Under the pieces are notes generated by a model. That model did not search any database and had not been told where the DNA came from. It was given only the letters and a program-made list of their open reading frames with translations. Of a DNA stretch of 64,000 nucleotides, positions 47,496-59,998 are shown one piece after another. Location: positions 71,749,249-71,813,248 of the forward strand of contig OZ038423.1 of the NCBI GenBank assembly GCA_964036155.1. Direction: 5' to 3'. A program made the position numbers and the translations under genes. Origin of the DNA: Diploscapter coronatus (Eukaryota > Nematoda > Chromadorea > Rhabditida > Rhabditidae). Within the stretch, counting starts at the first letter, position 1; each line of letters opens with the position of its first letter.

Positions 47496-50400
47496 ATGTC
47501 CAGCGCAACCGACGTAATCGAGAGCATTTCCAACGAAGAAATTCTGGTTCGTTAAAGTGATGCAATAACTGATAAGTCGGACTTCAAATTCGACATCGTA
47601 ATCATTGAATTCGGAAGTCCGACCTTAAATTACTCAAAATCCATACCTTTCTGATAATTTTGATGGTGAAATTTTACAACCACCTGTTATCGTTCCCATC
47701 CTTTATTTTTCATCTCTAATTTCTAATTCGTGAGCGTAAAAATTTCCAAATTCTCATCTCGTTGATAATTTTGGCGAAAAAGCTCAAATCCACCCTCTAG
47801 TCTATTATTTCCAGTCAGCGACAACAGCGATCGACATTTTCGAGTCGTTGAACGTGCAGATCGTGCTGGATGAGAGGAGTCTGCGCAGCGGTCCGGCAGC
47901 AGGCCGTCAGGACGACGATGTCCAATTCGAGCATCCCCTCTTCAGATGGATCGTTCGTCACTCCACTCTTCCTAGCGTAGGACTTCTTTATGGGGAAGGC
48001 TGAAGTAGCTGAGAGTTACTGCTTCAACTTCACTCTAACTTGAAATTCAAGTGAAATTAATTAGAAGTGGATTCGGAACCTTCAATTCTGCCTACTGTAA
48101 GACTTCCTAGTCAAAAATGAAGAGTAGAAGAAATTCTCATTTCGTCTTTTTTCGGAGTAACGTGAGTGGAAATAAGATATTGGTGAAATTAGATTTCGAC
48201 AACTTGTCACACAAAAGTCATCAAGAAGAGGCTGGATTTGTAATAGACCTGCGCGACAGCTTTTCTCGTCTGATTAACCTTACTTAATAACACGATCTTC
48301 TCATTATCACTTATTTTCAGTCGCACCGCCAAGTCTCTCTGTCAGTGTCTCCGTGGAAGGACGACGTCGAATGGGGGTTGATGGTGCAGATGAGAATCTG
48401 CGTCGCAGAGAATTTCGGGCCCATGAAGATCGTCGATAGGGTCAGTGATCTTATTTTTATAGGAATCTACTTCGGTTTGCTTATTTCAGGACGTGTTCCA
48501 ATTCTCGCGTTCTTCCAGCTCCATGCACGTCGAAATCAAGCCGCACTCTATCCACTTCCTTCGCTTCGAAATGCGCACTCTCAATGTCGTAGGCATTTAA
48601 AGTGCCGTCATTTCTTATATAATATTCGTATTTTCCGACAATTGTGCCAATTCAGCAACTGCAGCCTCTGCCCGCGTTCAACGAAGGCGATTTGACCGTG
48701 CACTTCGCCGATGGAGAGTCGCCCATTCGAATTTACAAGGACATTCTCTGCCTGCTGTCGGATTATATGGGTAAGTAGAATAAAATTTAGACAAATGTTT
48801 TTATATCATAAATTTTTCCTTGTACTCTCTTGAATTAATTGATTTTATACTAAAATTATTTAATTTCAGGAAATATGGCAGAAAACGTGGACGAATTGCA
48901 GGTGACGGACGTGCGGAAGCAGGACTTCGTCGAACTTCTCTACCAGGCTCATTCTTTCTAATCACTTAGTTCATTTGACTAGAAAGTTGATAGTATTTTC
49001 CGCCATTTTATATATACATTCACTTTTCAACCATAATAAGTCAAGTCTGGCCTAGATGAAATTATTCTGAGCTATTGACTATGTCAATTTTCAGGTCTAC
49101 CCAACCGGTCGTCCGCTGGACGCCAACTTTACAGGTCTGGCCCACGCGACAGTCGCCTTCAATTGTCACTGTCTCATCTACGCCATGTCCAAGTTCCTCT
49201 ACGAGTTCAACCTGAAACCGGTGGGTTGATTTTAGATCAAAGATCGAAATTTATTTTTAGGTGACTAAAGACTGATAAAAATCTTTCTAGATGAGTTTGA
49301 TGGAGAAGCTTGAGTTGGCCGTCAAGAGCAAGTTGCTGCCAGCCGTCAAGCAAATCGTCTTCAGGTTCAGAAAATAACAGTTGCTAAATGACGAATAACA
49401 GAATAGTGAGAGAGTGAAGAAATTGAAAAAGGAAGACTCCATCATCTTATCGAGTTCCGTCATGTATGCAGCAGTTGCAGCAGAAATTGAATATTCAACT
49501 TTTCTAAGAGTTATTTCTAGCGCAGTCCAATTCGGTCTGTGGGACAAATGGATCGCTTCTGGATGGGATGCGGAGAGTCAGGTCGGAAAGGGTGTCTACA
49601 ACGACATGATTTGTCCGACTGTTGCTCAGGTATCGGAGAAAATCTAAATTTGCCAAACGATAGTTGGATTTCAGGCTCGCTCGACTCCTCCCTCTGCAAT
49701 CCTGCTGGTCAATCCTCTGAATCCGATGGATTTTCTCAAACCAAAGGTTGATTGTCGAATATAACCGATTGTTTTTAGAATTACGCACCTCTTAGAACGA
49801 CAGCCACCACGCGAAAATCCTTCTCCGCCAGACGCCTTTCTACGTGAACAGAGGACTCTTCCAGGCACTCGGCACGAGGAGATTCTGCTTTGTTGGAGAA
49901 GACGAATATGTGGCGATATTTTCCGGCGAAATGGCTCGTGCTTGCAGAGAGTGCAATGTCACTCCTGGAAAGGTGAGTTTCGCCTTTATTTGATAAGTTT
50001 ATTCTCAAGATAATCAAAAAGGTATTTGGTATTCCATTCTTTAGGCTCTACTAGCCCTTCTGCACTTCCTGTATCCCTCGCACACGCGCGTTCCGTTTTC
50101 CTACATCAAGCCGGTGATCATCTTCTGTTTCGACCACAACTGGCAGCACGCCATGCAACAACTTGAACAGGTTGAAAATCATTCCCTAATTGGAGAAAAA
50201 AGTGGACGAAGAAATATGCTAATTTTAGCTGTACTTTAGATATTTAAAATAAAAACGGTATTTTCAGGATCTGCTTTTGGAGATGCCCAAAAATGAAGAC
50301 GACTACATGGAGCAGCTGAAGTTCGCCGAGAAATTCCAACTCAACAACATGATGAGGGCGCTGCTGCAGAAGGCTGAAGGATCGTGAGTTTTTTCAAACT

Positions 50401-51233
50401 TTAAATCTTTTTTTTTTCTAAAGTCTACAGTATTATATTTTAAAAAATCGCAGATACTAAATTTTTTGATGACTTGAAGAAATACTTATCTTTTCCAAAG
50501 ACATTTGTTCAAACATTATATTTCCTATCACTAACTATAGCTCACGTAATTCACGTGAGTTATAGATTAGCTAAAATTTGATGAAAATTCTAGAAATTCG
50601 AATACCGCGGAATCTAAAATAAGACTCCATGGACTTCTACCATAGGGGAGCTTCTATTTTATAGATTTTACGGTAATTTGCAGACTGTTTGAAATGGCGA
50701 AAGAGCTGCAGCAGAGCGGTCGGTTCAACGAGTTGGGCAGAGAGCTGCGCACGGCGCTCAGAGACAAACTCACCGCCGGCTGGGGCCTCACCGAGCGCGA
50801 GTGCAACCGATTGTCTGCTAGGTGAATTTTAATATCTCTACTCATAATGACAAGCTATTCAGACTGCCCACTCTGCACTTGCACCGCATCGTTCTCAGTC
50901 CTTATCATGCGAGTTCTTTTTTCTCTTAGATCTACAAATCCTTATTATCTTTCAAATTCTTCTTTATATGAAATCATAGGAATTTGTTCTTCTTAAATTT
51001 GAAAAGAGATCTTTCTGTTTCTGAGAAATTTCCGATTATTTCTTGGAATATTAGGGATTTTCTATCTTTTAAATTTGCACGTTTGACTTTATTTATCGAA
51101 TTTTCCAAATCAATCAACTTTCCAGGGTGACGCTCTGCCCGAACACGGCGATGCCGAGATGACTCTGCAGTCGGTCGATTCTGATGCCGTTTACGGTTCC
51201 GTCGTCGAGATGGCCTGTGCCGAGGCCTACTAG
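47496..51233 (+). CDS. Tandem BTB/POZ-like domain protein
   Basis: Large cytosolic protein of roughly 690 residues, start at 47496 (MSSATDVIESISNEEIL). An N-terminal region with MATH-like strands (HRQVSLSVSPWKDDVEWGLM, HVEIKPHSIHFLRFEMRTLN) is followed by a first BTB-like domain (AFNEGDLTVHFADGESPIRI, YPTGRPLDANFTGLAHATVA). A second divergent BTB-like domain comes after 49680 (SHHAKILLRQTPFYVNRGLF, FCFVGEDEYVAIFSGEMARA, LLALLHFLYPSHTRVPFSYI). A helical tail follows (LQQSGRFNELGRELRTALRD). Such proteins are often Cullin-3 substrate adaptors, but that is inference. All joins keep phase, so one gene is favoured. The intron at 48947-49094 needs a GC donor (CCAG|GCTCAT). AATAAA lies at 51315. The N-terminal MATH assignment is weak. 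Confidence 0.72.
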
Positions 51234-51940
51234 TCTCTTCCTCCAGTCCCCTCCTTCAATTCTCCCAATTCCTACCCCATCCAAATATGACCAGTTTTTG
51301 TTTGCAAATGTCACAATAAAGACAGTTGAAATGATTTTTTCCCCCGAAAATAGACATAAATTTTAGTACGATCACAGAAAAGAAATTTACAATATTTTTT
51401 TTTGTATTATACTACTTTTCTTCGGGTATTAATTTATTTTTAAGAGGAATAGTTCTCATTTATTTATTTCTAATCGAATTTTTAATTTCATCCAAACTCA
51501 TATAATAATATGTACCGTAAACAGTTTCACGCAGAAATTACTGATTATACGATATAGCAAAGCGATTTACATTCAAGCATAGAGTCAATGGGTCTTGGAA
51601 ATTCAACAATTAACAAGCAAAGAAGTGATTTATCATGCATGAAATGCAAACTTTAAACAAGAAATCAATTATTACTGCTCATGTACGATAGTTTCCAGAT
51701 GAAAAGACTAATAATCGAATGAAAACAAGCATGGAGCCAACAGCAAAAATCGACCAAATTTAATCAATACCCGAAAAATGATGTAACCTGTCAGCAGAAT
51801 TGATGAATTTAAAATAGGCAAGGAGAAGGGCCTACGATTTCTAAAGGCCAAGATTAGGGACTTTCAATTGGATTTTGAAGTCGCGCTGAAGTTGAAAATA
51901 TCTCATCTCACATCCGTAGACAATGATATCATCGGATTTG
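51234..51940. other. Tail-to-tail intergenic gap
   Basis: AT-rich 3' flanks of the BTB gene and the small secreted gene. A second open minus frame overlaps the last exon of the latter but fits the splice phases less well. Confidence 0.5.
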
Positions 51941-52955
51941 TCAGTTGTTTGGATATCTTTGTGCCGCAGATTCAAGCAGATCTTCGCCGCTTCCAATATC
52001 TGATACTAGACGTTTAGCTGATGATGGCAAGGAAAATGAATCTGGTAAATCGGCGGTCTGAAGACGAGTTGATGGCACTGGAAGGAGGCGATCGTCCTGA
52101 AAAAAGACGATTTTATAAATCTTCTAATCTCTGAAGATAAAATAACGATCTCAAAAATCACATATTTCATCTAAAGGCTTTAATTTCGAATGTTCTCTAA
52201 ATCAAATAGTTTATTTTAGAGAAAAATTTTGATATACTTCTTTATCTTTCCGAGAATATTTCCATCATTCATAGGATTTACTTGGGTTGCGCGAGCATAT
52301 GACACTAATAAGTCTAACGAAATTATCTACGTAGCCCTTTTCTAAAATATCAAAGTGCTAAAATTCTCAGCTATTTATGGAAATTTCGCGTATATTCTAT
52401 TGGAATGCTCTTGATGTGATTATCTTAATCAATTAATTCAATCATTGGTCACAAGATTTGAATAAGAGTAACATGATGCTACATAAAATCAGCACATAAG
52501 ATAATGTCTGACCAAAGTTATTAAAATTTTCGAATGAATATCTCTCACTGCTCTGGACGATGATAATGCTATAATATTTGAAATCACCTACCATGAGTTT
52601 GAGTGAAAACGCCGCTATTGACGGATTTTCGTGGTAGCTGCTTCCATCCGTAAGTCGCATGTATCGAAGATACGGGAAGAAGTGATTTGGGACAGAAGGT
52701 TCTGAAATAGTCATACTGCCGAGTTATGATGAGAAAACCAGCATTTGTACAAGTAACCGCGTAGCTACCGAAGAGTAAATATCCATCTTTCGTGAAATAA
52801 CAGTGAAAGAGAATCTACTCCACTAAATATAATGTTCAACGTAGTTACTTTTTAGATGGCTACATGAATGATTTACAAATTGTCAAAGATTTACCTGCTG
52901 ATAATGTGTCAAAGAAATGGAATAAGAGGACGATGAGCGGAAATATCACTCTCAT
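51941..52955 (-). CDS. Small secreted protein, possible peptide precursor
   Basis: Three exons in agreeing phase encode 108 residues. The start at 52955 gives a strong signal peptide (MRVIFPLIVLLFHFFDTLSA). The second exon reads EPSVPNHFFPYLRYMRLTDG and SYHENPSIAAFSLKLM. The third reads DDRLLPVPSTRLQTADLPDS, then FSLPSSAKRLVSDIGSGEDL, with a Lys-Arg at residues 85-86, and ends QRYPNN. There is no Cys in the predicted mature protein. Size, leader and a single dibasic site fit a neuropeptide-like or hormone precursor, but no known peptide motif or C-terminal amidation Gly is present. It could equally be a small secreted structural or male/gut protein. Confidence 0.55.
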
Positions 52956-55609
52956 GAATGAATAAATATTCCTTTTCCTTTTTAGGTTGTTTGCAAGGCT
53001 TTCAGATTCAGAATCAGATGATTTGATATCCTAAAATTCTGATATAATTAAGCAATAATATGCTAGAAAAATAACGAAACAGTGAGACATTCGTCTTAAT
53101 TATTGAAGTGGAGCTAAAATTAGTCAGAGAAGGGACGTTTTGCGTCGAAAAAAGTCGTAAGTTTTTAACGACAAATGAGCTACACTCGAGCTGCTCGAGT
53201 ATATGCATTATTCAGACAAAAAACGACTTTGAAATGTGGGTTGAGCTAACTCGACATAAAACATTGCTAAAGACCGATTACTTGAGAAAGAAAAGTTTAT
53301 GCACAAATTCGAATATGCAAAGTGTGTATTGCGTATTTACAAATAGTCATCAAAGTTATTCTTGGATATATGAAGTGCATAATATCAGGTTCAAAATGTT
53401 TGAAGTCAAAAATACGAAAGAAAGAATAATTTTCTGTCGGTCTCTTCTTTTCTAACCTGTGAAAATAGCTGTGCGCCACTTTTCACCTCCAAGATTATGG
53501 AACAAGCAATAGAAGTTCAACAACTAAAACCATTTATCATAGCAAATTTGTCAATATGTTTTGGGCGTGGGGAGGGTTAAATTTTAGACTTCGAGAAATC
53601 TGCTAGAGCTAAAAGTGGATGCGATGATAAATTGGTAAGCGTCATGGCAGAGGCTCAGAGATTTTACGCGACGATTTACAAATCTATTGAAAAACAGGCT
53701 AAGTTCTAAGCATTAAAAGAAATTTTAGGTACTTCCGAACTTTGAAGTCTGGTCTCAGAAAAACGGTGAGATTCAGACCATATCGAATTTTGAACGATTT
53801 AGGTCAATGAAGAAAATGATGAGATTCAGTCCGTGTCAGAAATGAGAATTTTCAAAATCCTTATGCAGTCTACCCTATATAAAATAAATTAGTAAATCCA
53901 TGGCCAATTTGTAGAAAAATGACGGATTATGTCATTTTTCGCCGAGTGGGATGAACACGATGTGCTTTCAAATTGGCTTTATAATAATCGGCTATGTCCT
54001 CGCTTGCATAAGCGAATAAAATGCGTCTATTTTAGGACGCTGCACGAATTGAGAAAAGGCGTTAATTGAGTAGGTGGCCGGAAAATCCATACAATTGCCA
54101 GATTTACGGAGTTTCGGATATCAGACAGGCTATTAGCCAAATTCTTTCAGACAGAAAGAACAATGGTATAAGCACTCGGTGCAAGTTTTTTCTTAATCGC
54201 TCAAGGATTCCTAATAACCTAAATCTGGTCTGAAGTCTCGAAATCGTGATGATTTAGCCTATCTTATGCACCACTTTGTTCGAAAATGAGAAGATAAAGA
54301 GTATTAATACGGTAGCGGAAAAGCTTTTGATCTAAAATATGAAAGGGATAAAAGATGAAATAGAATTTCGGCACAATGGTTAATTTAAACTATAGAAGAA
54401 TAGTACGAAATTCGAGAAACTTTCGGCAAATTCTACATTTAGCCTCATTAGAAGTTCGGAGAAATACACAAATCGGATAAAACAAACGCTAATGCACAAA
54501 TGAGCGTGTTTCAGGCCTTGGGCTACAGCGATAGTACTTTTGAGGCGAAATTTTCCAAATTTTAAGATAAGGATACATTCCTAGTTAGAAATCTAAAATT
54601 TTCACTCTTCTTACGTTTCATTAGGATATTAATCTGGTTGGGTTGCGACAGAGTAAAATGCAAATTTGCGAGATTAAATTTGTTGTGATCCTGAACGATA
54701 ATCCAATTTTAACAGCAGCTCTAAGTCTGAAACAATTGAACATGAAATTTTATCCGATTTAGAATTTGAGGGAAAGCAGCAAATCAAAGCCGAGTCCGGA
54801 TAAGGGTCCAAATTTAGCTCTTTGAATGGCAATTTGCAATTGTAATTAAAATCGAAAATATACGGATTAAAACAAAATCTTCAGGTTTAGTGGGTGCGGA
54901 GAGGAAATTAACGCTGTTGTGCAGAAAGCGCGCTGAAAATGAAAAAGCAACAGTCAGTTGAGACACTAGCAGCCGACTTCGGACTATAGATAGAGAATTC
55001 ATTAATTAATCCACTCATTTACTCATCAAAATAAGCCGAATATATTCAATTCAACCACAGACTGCCAAATATTAAATGTATAGTCGATCATTCATGCATT
55101 AAAATATGCACTTTATCATTCACTTTAACCTAAATTTACCCAATATGTTTTTTTTCTCTATTATTCATAAAAAATTACGAACTTTTAATATAATAATAAA
55201 TGGGGTAGGCAAACGCGATAGAATATCCATTAAATTGAACACGATAAATTGCATATCAACTTCGACTTTAATTACTCATTTATTAATATTAGTGCATGAG
55301 TTGTCTGTATTCATGTCTATGAATTTGTATGCCCTTTCAGCTTTTAAGCTACGAAATATTTTATTCACATAAAATTCAGCCAAACTGCGTGTATAAAAAC
55401 AAAGTTTACGTGGGAGATATGTCCAATACAAAATATTTAAGAACGTGCAGGTGAACATAGAGATGTTAACGAATTATAGACGAACTATGAGATCTGCGAA
55501 ATTAGGGATTCCAAAGTACGTGAATTAAAAACAAAACAAGAACAACAGATCATATAAATAAGTTTGAGATCAATGAAAATAAAGATTCCAATAAAATAAA
55601 AATACGAAT
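52956..55609. other. Long AT-rich intergenic gap
   Basis: Upstream region of the small secreted gene and 3' flank of the neprilysin gene. The plus frame at 53108-53455 has no leader, splice context or family match. A short stretch near 53765 and 53815 repeats GATGAGATTCAG-like sequence. No gene is recognised. Confidence 0.5.
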
Positions 55610-58600
55610 TTACCAAAGAGAACACTTCTTAATCGGATTCATTTTCGTGTTCGAAGGACATCCGAATGTCTCCGCAAAAGCTTTCGAATTTTGCAGAGCT
55701 CCCAGAACTCTGAATATTTGCATAATTATTTCCTAAATCTACCAAAATTACCGAATATCCTCAGGCGAATGTACTTCTCTCGATTTTGTCGTCCTGTGAG
55801 CACACCAGCCCTGAGCGTAAGCAACGAAGAAAAGTTGCCCAGTCGAATATTTTTCTAGCCCCACGATTTTCTGCCAGGAACTCGAGTGCAGTTTGTTCCA
55901 AGCTCTATAGGACACCGTCAGTCCCTCAAGATCAGCGATATTTTCGTAGAGCGATTTTTCGGCGTCCTCTTTCTGAAATGAATGTGTTTATTCAGAAGAA
56001 TTTTGATTTCTCAAACCTTCCCAATCAACTCTTCATACTGTTTCAAGAGACATTTCTCCTTCTCTTCAACTTTACGCATAGAAAATTTGCTCCAATACTT
56101 TCCCAAGTTGCCTGTAGGTCCATGTAGCTTGCCTGAAACCATTCATTTTAGGAAAATCGATTCTACGTCAATTTAATTATTCCGCACTAGTTTTAAACTA
56201 ACTTTACGTTTCTGTCTGCGTTACGTCAAATCAACTTTCAGGTCATTACATCGCATCTTTCCCTCGCCTACTAATCCTAACTTTTTTGGTTCTGATTTCC
56301 GGCTCTTTGAATTTTTCGTTTCTCATTTTGATTGCTACACCAGTAGAGCATTTCTCAGCGAAACAACAGCAAACTATGCAGAGAGGTTCAATTAAAATGA
56401 GAGATGAAGTGCCTGAGGCACTTTTGAGGGAGAAACCTAATGATGACGAAAGAGCTACCGGAGAAGAAACTCAGCTTTCCTCAAATTTCTCTGGCATATC
56501 TTCATTCTCTTGCTATTTTCTCGAAAATTTGCCCTATTTTACGTTGGAATTAGAGAAATGACTCTAACGAAGAAGTGTACTATTTAGACAACTGACTGCT
56601 AGCTAAATGACTAATGGAAAATAAAGACTGAAAGAGAAGACCGGAAAACATAGCCCTGGACGGGGAGCTTAATTGGACCAATTAGGTGATGAGATGCAGA
56701 TGCGCATTAAAAACGGGGTAAACAACAGCCATGAGCATGAGAACACAGTCTGGGCTTGAAAATTCGTAGATCGGAATTAAGAGGTATCTCGAAAAAAGCT
56801 GTGAGTCCCACAAAAAACATTCGACACATCCTCAAAAATTGAGATTTTGAGATAGTAGCCAGCAGCCTTTTCAAGTAACCCGCTTCCTTACCTTGCCGAT
56901 CATATGCATGCGTAAGTTCATGTGAAATTGTCGTGCCGAGAGTTGCGTAGTTCATGAAACTAAAAAGAAACTAGTTTTTTCCTAATTGCCTCAATATTCG
57001 TCAAGAACGGAAAATGAAATAACGCCTACTCGAGAAAATTCTCCGCATCCATGTAAGGCGCTCGAACAACGTCGAAGGGAATTTGGATAAGGTTGCGCTC
57101 GTAGTTATGAATTGGAGTGAGGCTTAAAGCGGGACGGGAGTCAACCCAGTCGCTAAAAATGAATTAATTTACATGATAAACGCAATAAACAATACCCCTG
57201 ATCAACCGGCTTCCTCAGCCTCGCCAATTTTTCCTTATAAACCTCTCCCGCGCCCTTCACCATCGACCAGAAGAGTTCAGTGGAAATCCTCTCGGACTCC
57301 TTCAGCATCTCATTCTCATCGTTGATTTTCTCCGGATAACTAGCTAAGATGTTAAGATTTTGGATCTGAAATATTGATTTATTGGTTTTTTTTAATTTTA
57401 AATTTTATACTTACCTTATCAAAGACGACAACCGATGTCTTGTTGTCAAGCACTTCGGATTCTGATAGCCTCTTAGCATATTCCTGTTTGATGTTGGATG
57501 CCATTTTCAAGACGTATTCTCTATTCTAAAGTTTTTTTTTTCAATTAGAATAACAGAGTAATCTGACCTTATCAGATTTCTCTATTCCATCAACTTTTCT
57601 CAAAATGGACGGTAAAGAAATTGGGAATATTCCTGAGGCTCTGAGAATGCAGAACTCTTTTCTCAAGTGAGCAGGACCGGAATACATTTTTAGAACTGTC
57701 TGGAATTAAAGAAAAACGCAATAATACAAGTTCAAACAAATATCGACTAACCCACAAATCTCCTTCCGCACACCTGGGTTTTACATAGGCTAGATGGAAG
57801 AAAAGTAGTTTCCATTTTATGTAGTTTCGAATTATGGACAGTCCTCTCTGAAATCATAATGTGATTAAACTTGATCTTTGAATAAGCTTTTTCCGTTTAA
57901 TATTATACCTGCGTGCTGCTGTATTCCTTGAGAATATCTGAGAGTTTAACGAGCCACTCTCTGCCAGTCTTCAGCGCGATGTGCTCGTGCGATTTCAGGG
58001 CTATTTGTTCGTTTACAGGCAAATCGATGCCAACTAGGGCAGACAGGAAATAGTGCCAGTCGATCTGAAATGAGTCGTATTTTCCTTTTTTGTTATTCCT
58101 CGATTAAAATACCGCTGGTGCAATCGCTTGCAACTCTCCTAACGTCACAATTTCGTATCGTTCTCGCTGCTCGCCAGCGTAGAACTGAAATTTGATATTG
58201 ACAGTATTTTTGTTTCCAATTTATTATTTAAATATCAGGATATGCAAATATTTTGCATTTAAAAATATTCACCGTAGACCCGCTTAGAGTGATTTTGTAC
58301 TCGAATTCAATCATTTCCGCTATGTGTTGCTTTATTCGAGTATTATTGCTGTCGATCGAGAGTAGAGAAGCCATTTCTTGCCCAATTACTTGCAAAATCC
58401 TGGCTATTGGCAGCTCCTGAAAATTTGGCTTTATTTTCATTTATTATTATATACGCACATTTTTTATTGCATTTTCATCGAGTAGCCTTTCTGCCGTTAC
58501 GTTTACGCCTGAAGCGTATAATTTGGGCTGCATCAATAGCGGAACTTGCTCGTAAATCTAAGTTATTTAATTAAACCTAGAAATCACGATTAAATATTAC

Positions 58601-59998
58601 AGTGATTAAATACGACTTTGAGTCATGATAATTAACTTCGACGCCAGCCCAGAATAGAGGAAAGACGGAATATTTGAAGGACTTCAGAATGGAATCTTCC
58701 AGAAGATGAGGTGGTAGGCGAATAGAAGAGCCACGCCTATTATTAGGAGAATGAATCAGTTCCTGCAACCAGCCGCCAAGATCCTTAAACGTAAATAATT
58801 ACTAAATTTGAAGACAAAAATCTAACATCAGCAAACTGTAGCCAAGTGCTCAGTCCAATAGAAGATAGTTTCTCCATATCTGTGCATTGCTTAAATAATT
58901 CGACTGCTGCCATTTCTCCTTTATTTAGTTGAATTCGGGACTCGTTTTTTATTACTGAAATAATGGAAAATTGTCAAGATCAATCCATAAGTGCTCATCG
59001 CAAACAGTTGAATGGTTTAAAAAGTGACGGTTTACAAGTGAATGGTGTGTGAACCTTCAGAGAAATGTAAATGAATTACCTTTCAGAATAGCATCAACCA
59101 GCGTGTTATGCGCCCCTATGCTGGTTTCATAGAGCGCATTCCACATATCGTAGTTGAGATTGACCGAGGATTTGATCCAGTTCCCGCAAGCGAAATGGTA
59201 GAAATCCTCGCAAGGAGCTATTGACTCGTCCATTTTGGAGAGAATTTGAGAAGCTGTCAAAACACAGGCACGAGATGTGCATGCTGAATTTAAGTCAAGG
59301 TAAAACATTGGAAATTCCTGAAACTATGAACTTTTTCACATAGTAATGAAATGTTATTTCAACAAATAGGATAAAGATATTCAGTTCATAATAATTGAAT
59401 CTGAATTTTTCCAGTCAAAATCGCGATCAGGGATGAAATTTGCCGAAAAAATTGATAAATCTTACGAGAAGTCAAATACGCCACAATGGCGACAGCGAAT
59501 AGCAGAGTAAGTAGAAAGAATAGACAAGCAGCAATAATTAAACGGGTTTTCCTAGAATTCGTTCTTCCGCTCGTTAGCTTCTGAGAACTGTCAGTCCTCT
59601 GCAGCAGAGCAGTCTTTGCCGTGCTGCTGCTGCACGTCTTCTGTCGTCCACTCGCATTGCCCGCCGTCATTCCATTTCCCGTTCCAGATTCTTCGCCAAT
59701 CGCCCTCTCTTCGTCTTCATCGTCGATTGTCGAACTTGCTATGCCATTCTGACTCTGAAATTTTTATCTCGATATTTTCGATTGTACTAACCAATTTTTA
59801 TGTATCTTAAAATCTAGATTTTAGTACAGGAATGTGTTATTTCCATTTTCTTACCCTCGGATCAAAACTCGACGTACTCGCTTTATGCTCACTCTCGAGT
59901 AAGTGAGTTAGTGAATTTTGCGACGATTTGAATATATTCGAAGATGGTGGATCAGAGCGATAAGCCACGAGAAAACTACTGTAGTTCACTAGGGGCAT
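55610..59998 (-). CDS. Neprilysin-family (M13) membrane metallopeptidase
   Basis: Type II membrane zinc endopeptidase of the neprilysin family, which trims extracellular peptides. The start at 59998 (MPLVNYSSFLVAYRSDPPSS) gives a cytosolic tail of about 115 residues rich in Ser and acidic residues. The membrane helix is LIIAACLFFLLTLLFAVA. The ectodomain opens with the M13 block (ACVLTASQILSKMDESIAPC, EDFYHFACGNWIKSS). Many exons later comes the zinc motif TISHELTHAYDRQGK (about 56940), then ENIADLEGL with the third ligand. The C-terminal blocks are QLFFVAYAQGWC, VHSPEDIRV with the catalytic-site His and Arg, and NPIKKCSLW, a typical M13 end. The usual substrate-binding N-A-F/Y motif upstream of HELTH is replaced (TPIHNYERNLIQIPFD). 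The HELTH exon is followed by a roughly 750-nt intron. Probably an active but divergent enzyme. Confidence 0.9.

Noticed and set aside
53108..53455. 115-codon open frame (+)
   Set aside because: AT-rich, low-information protein with no leader or family match, in a long intergenic gap.
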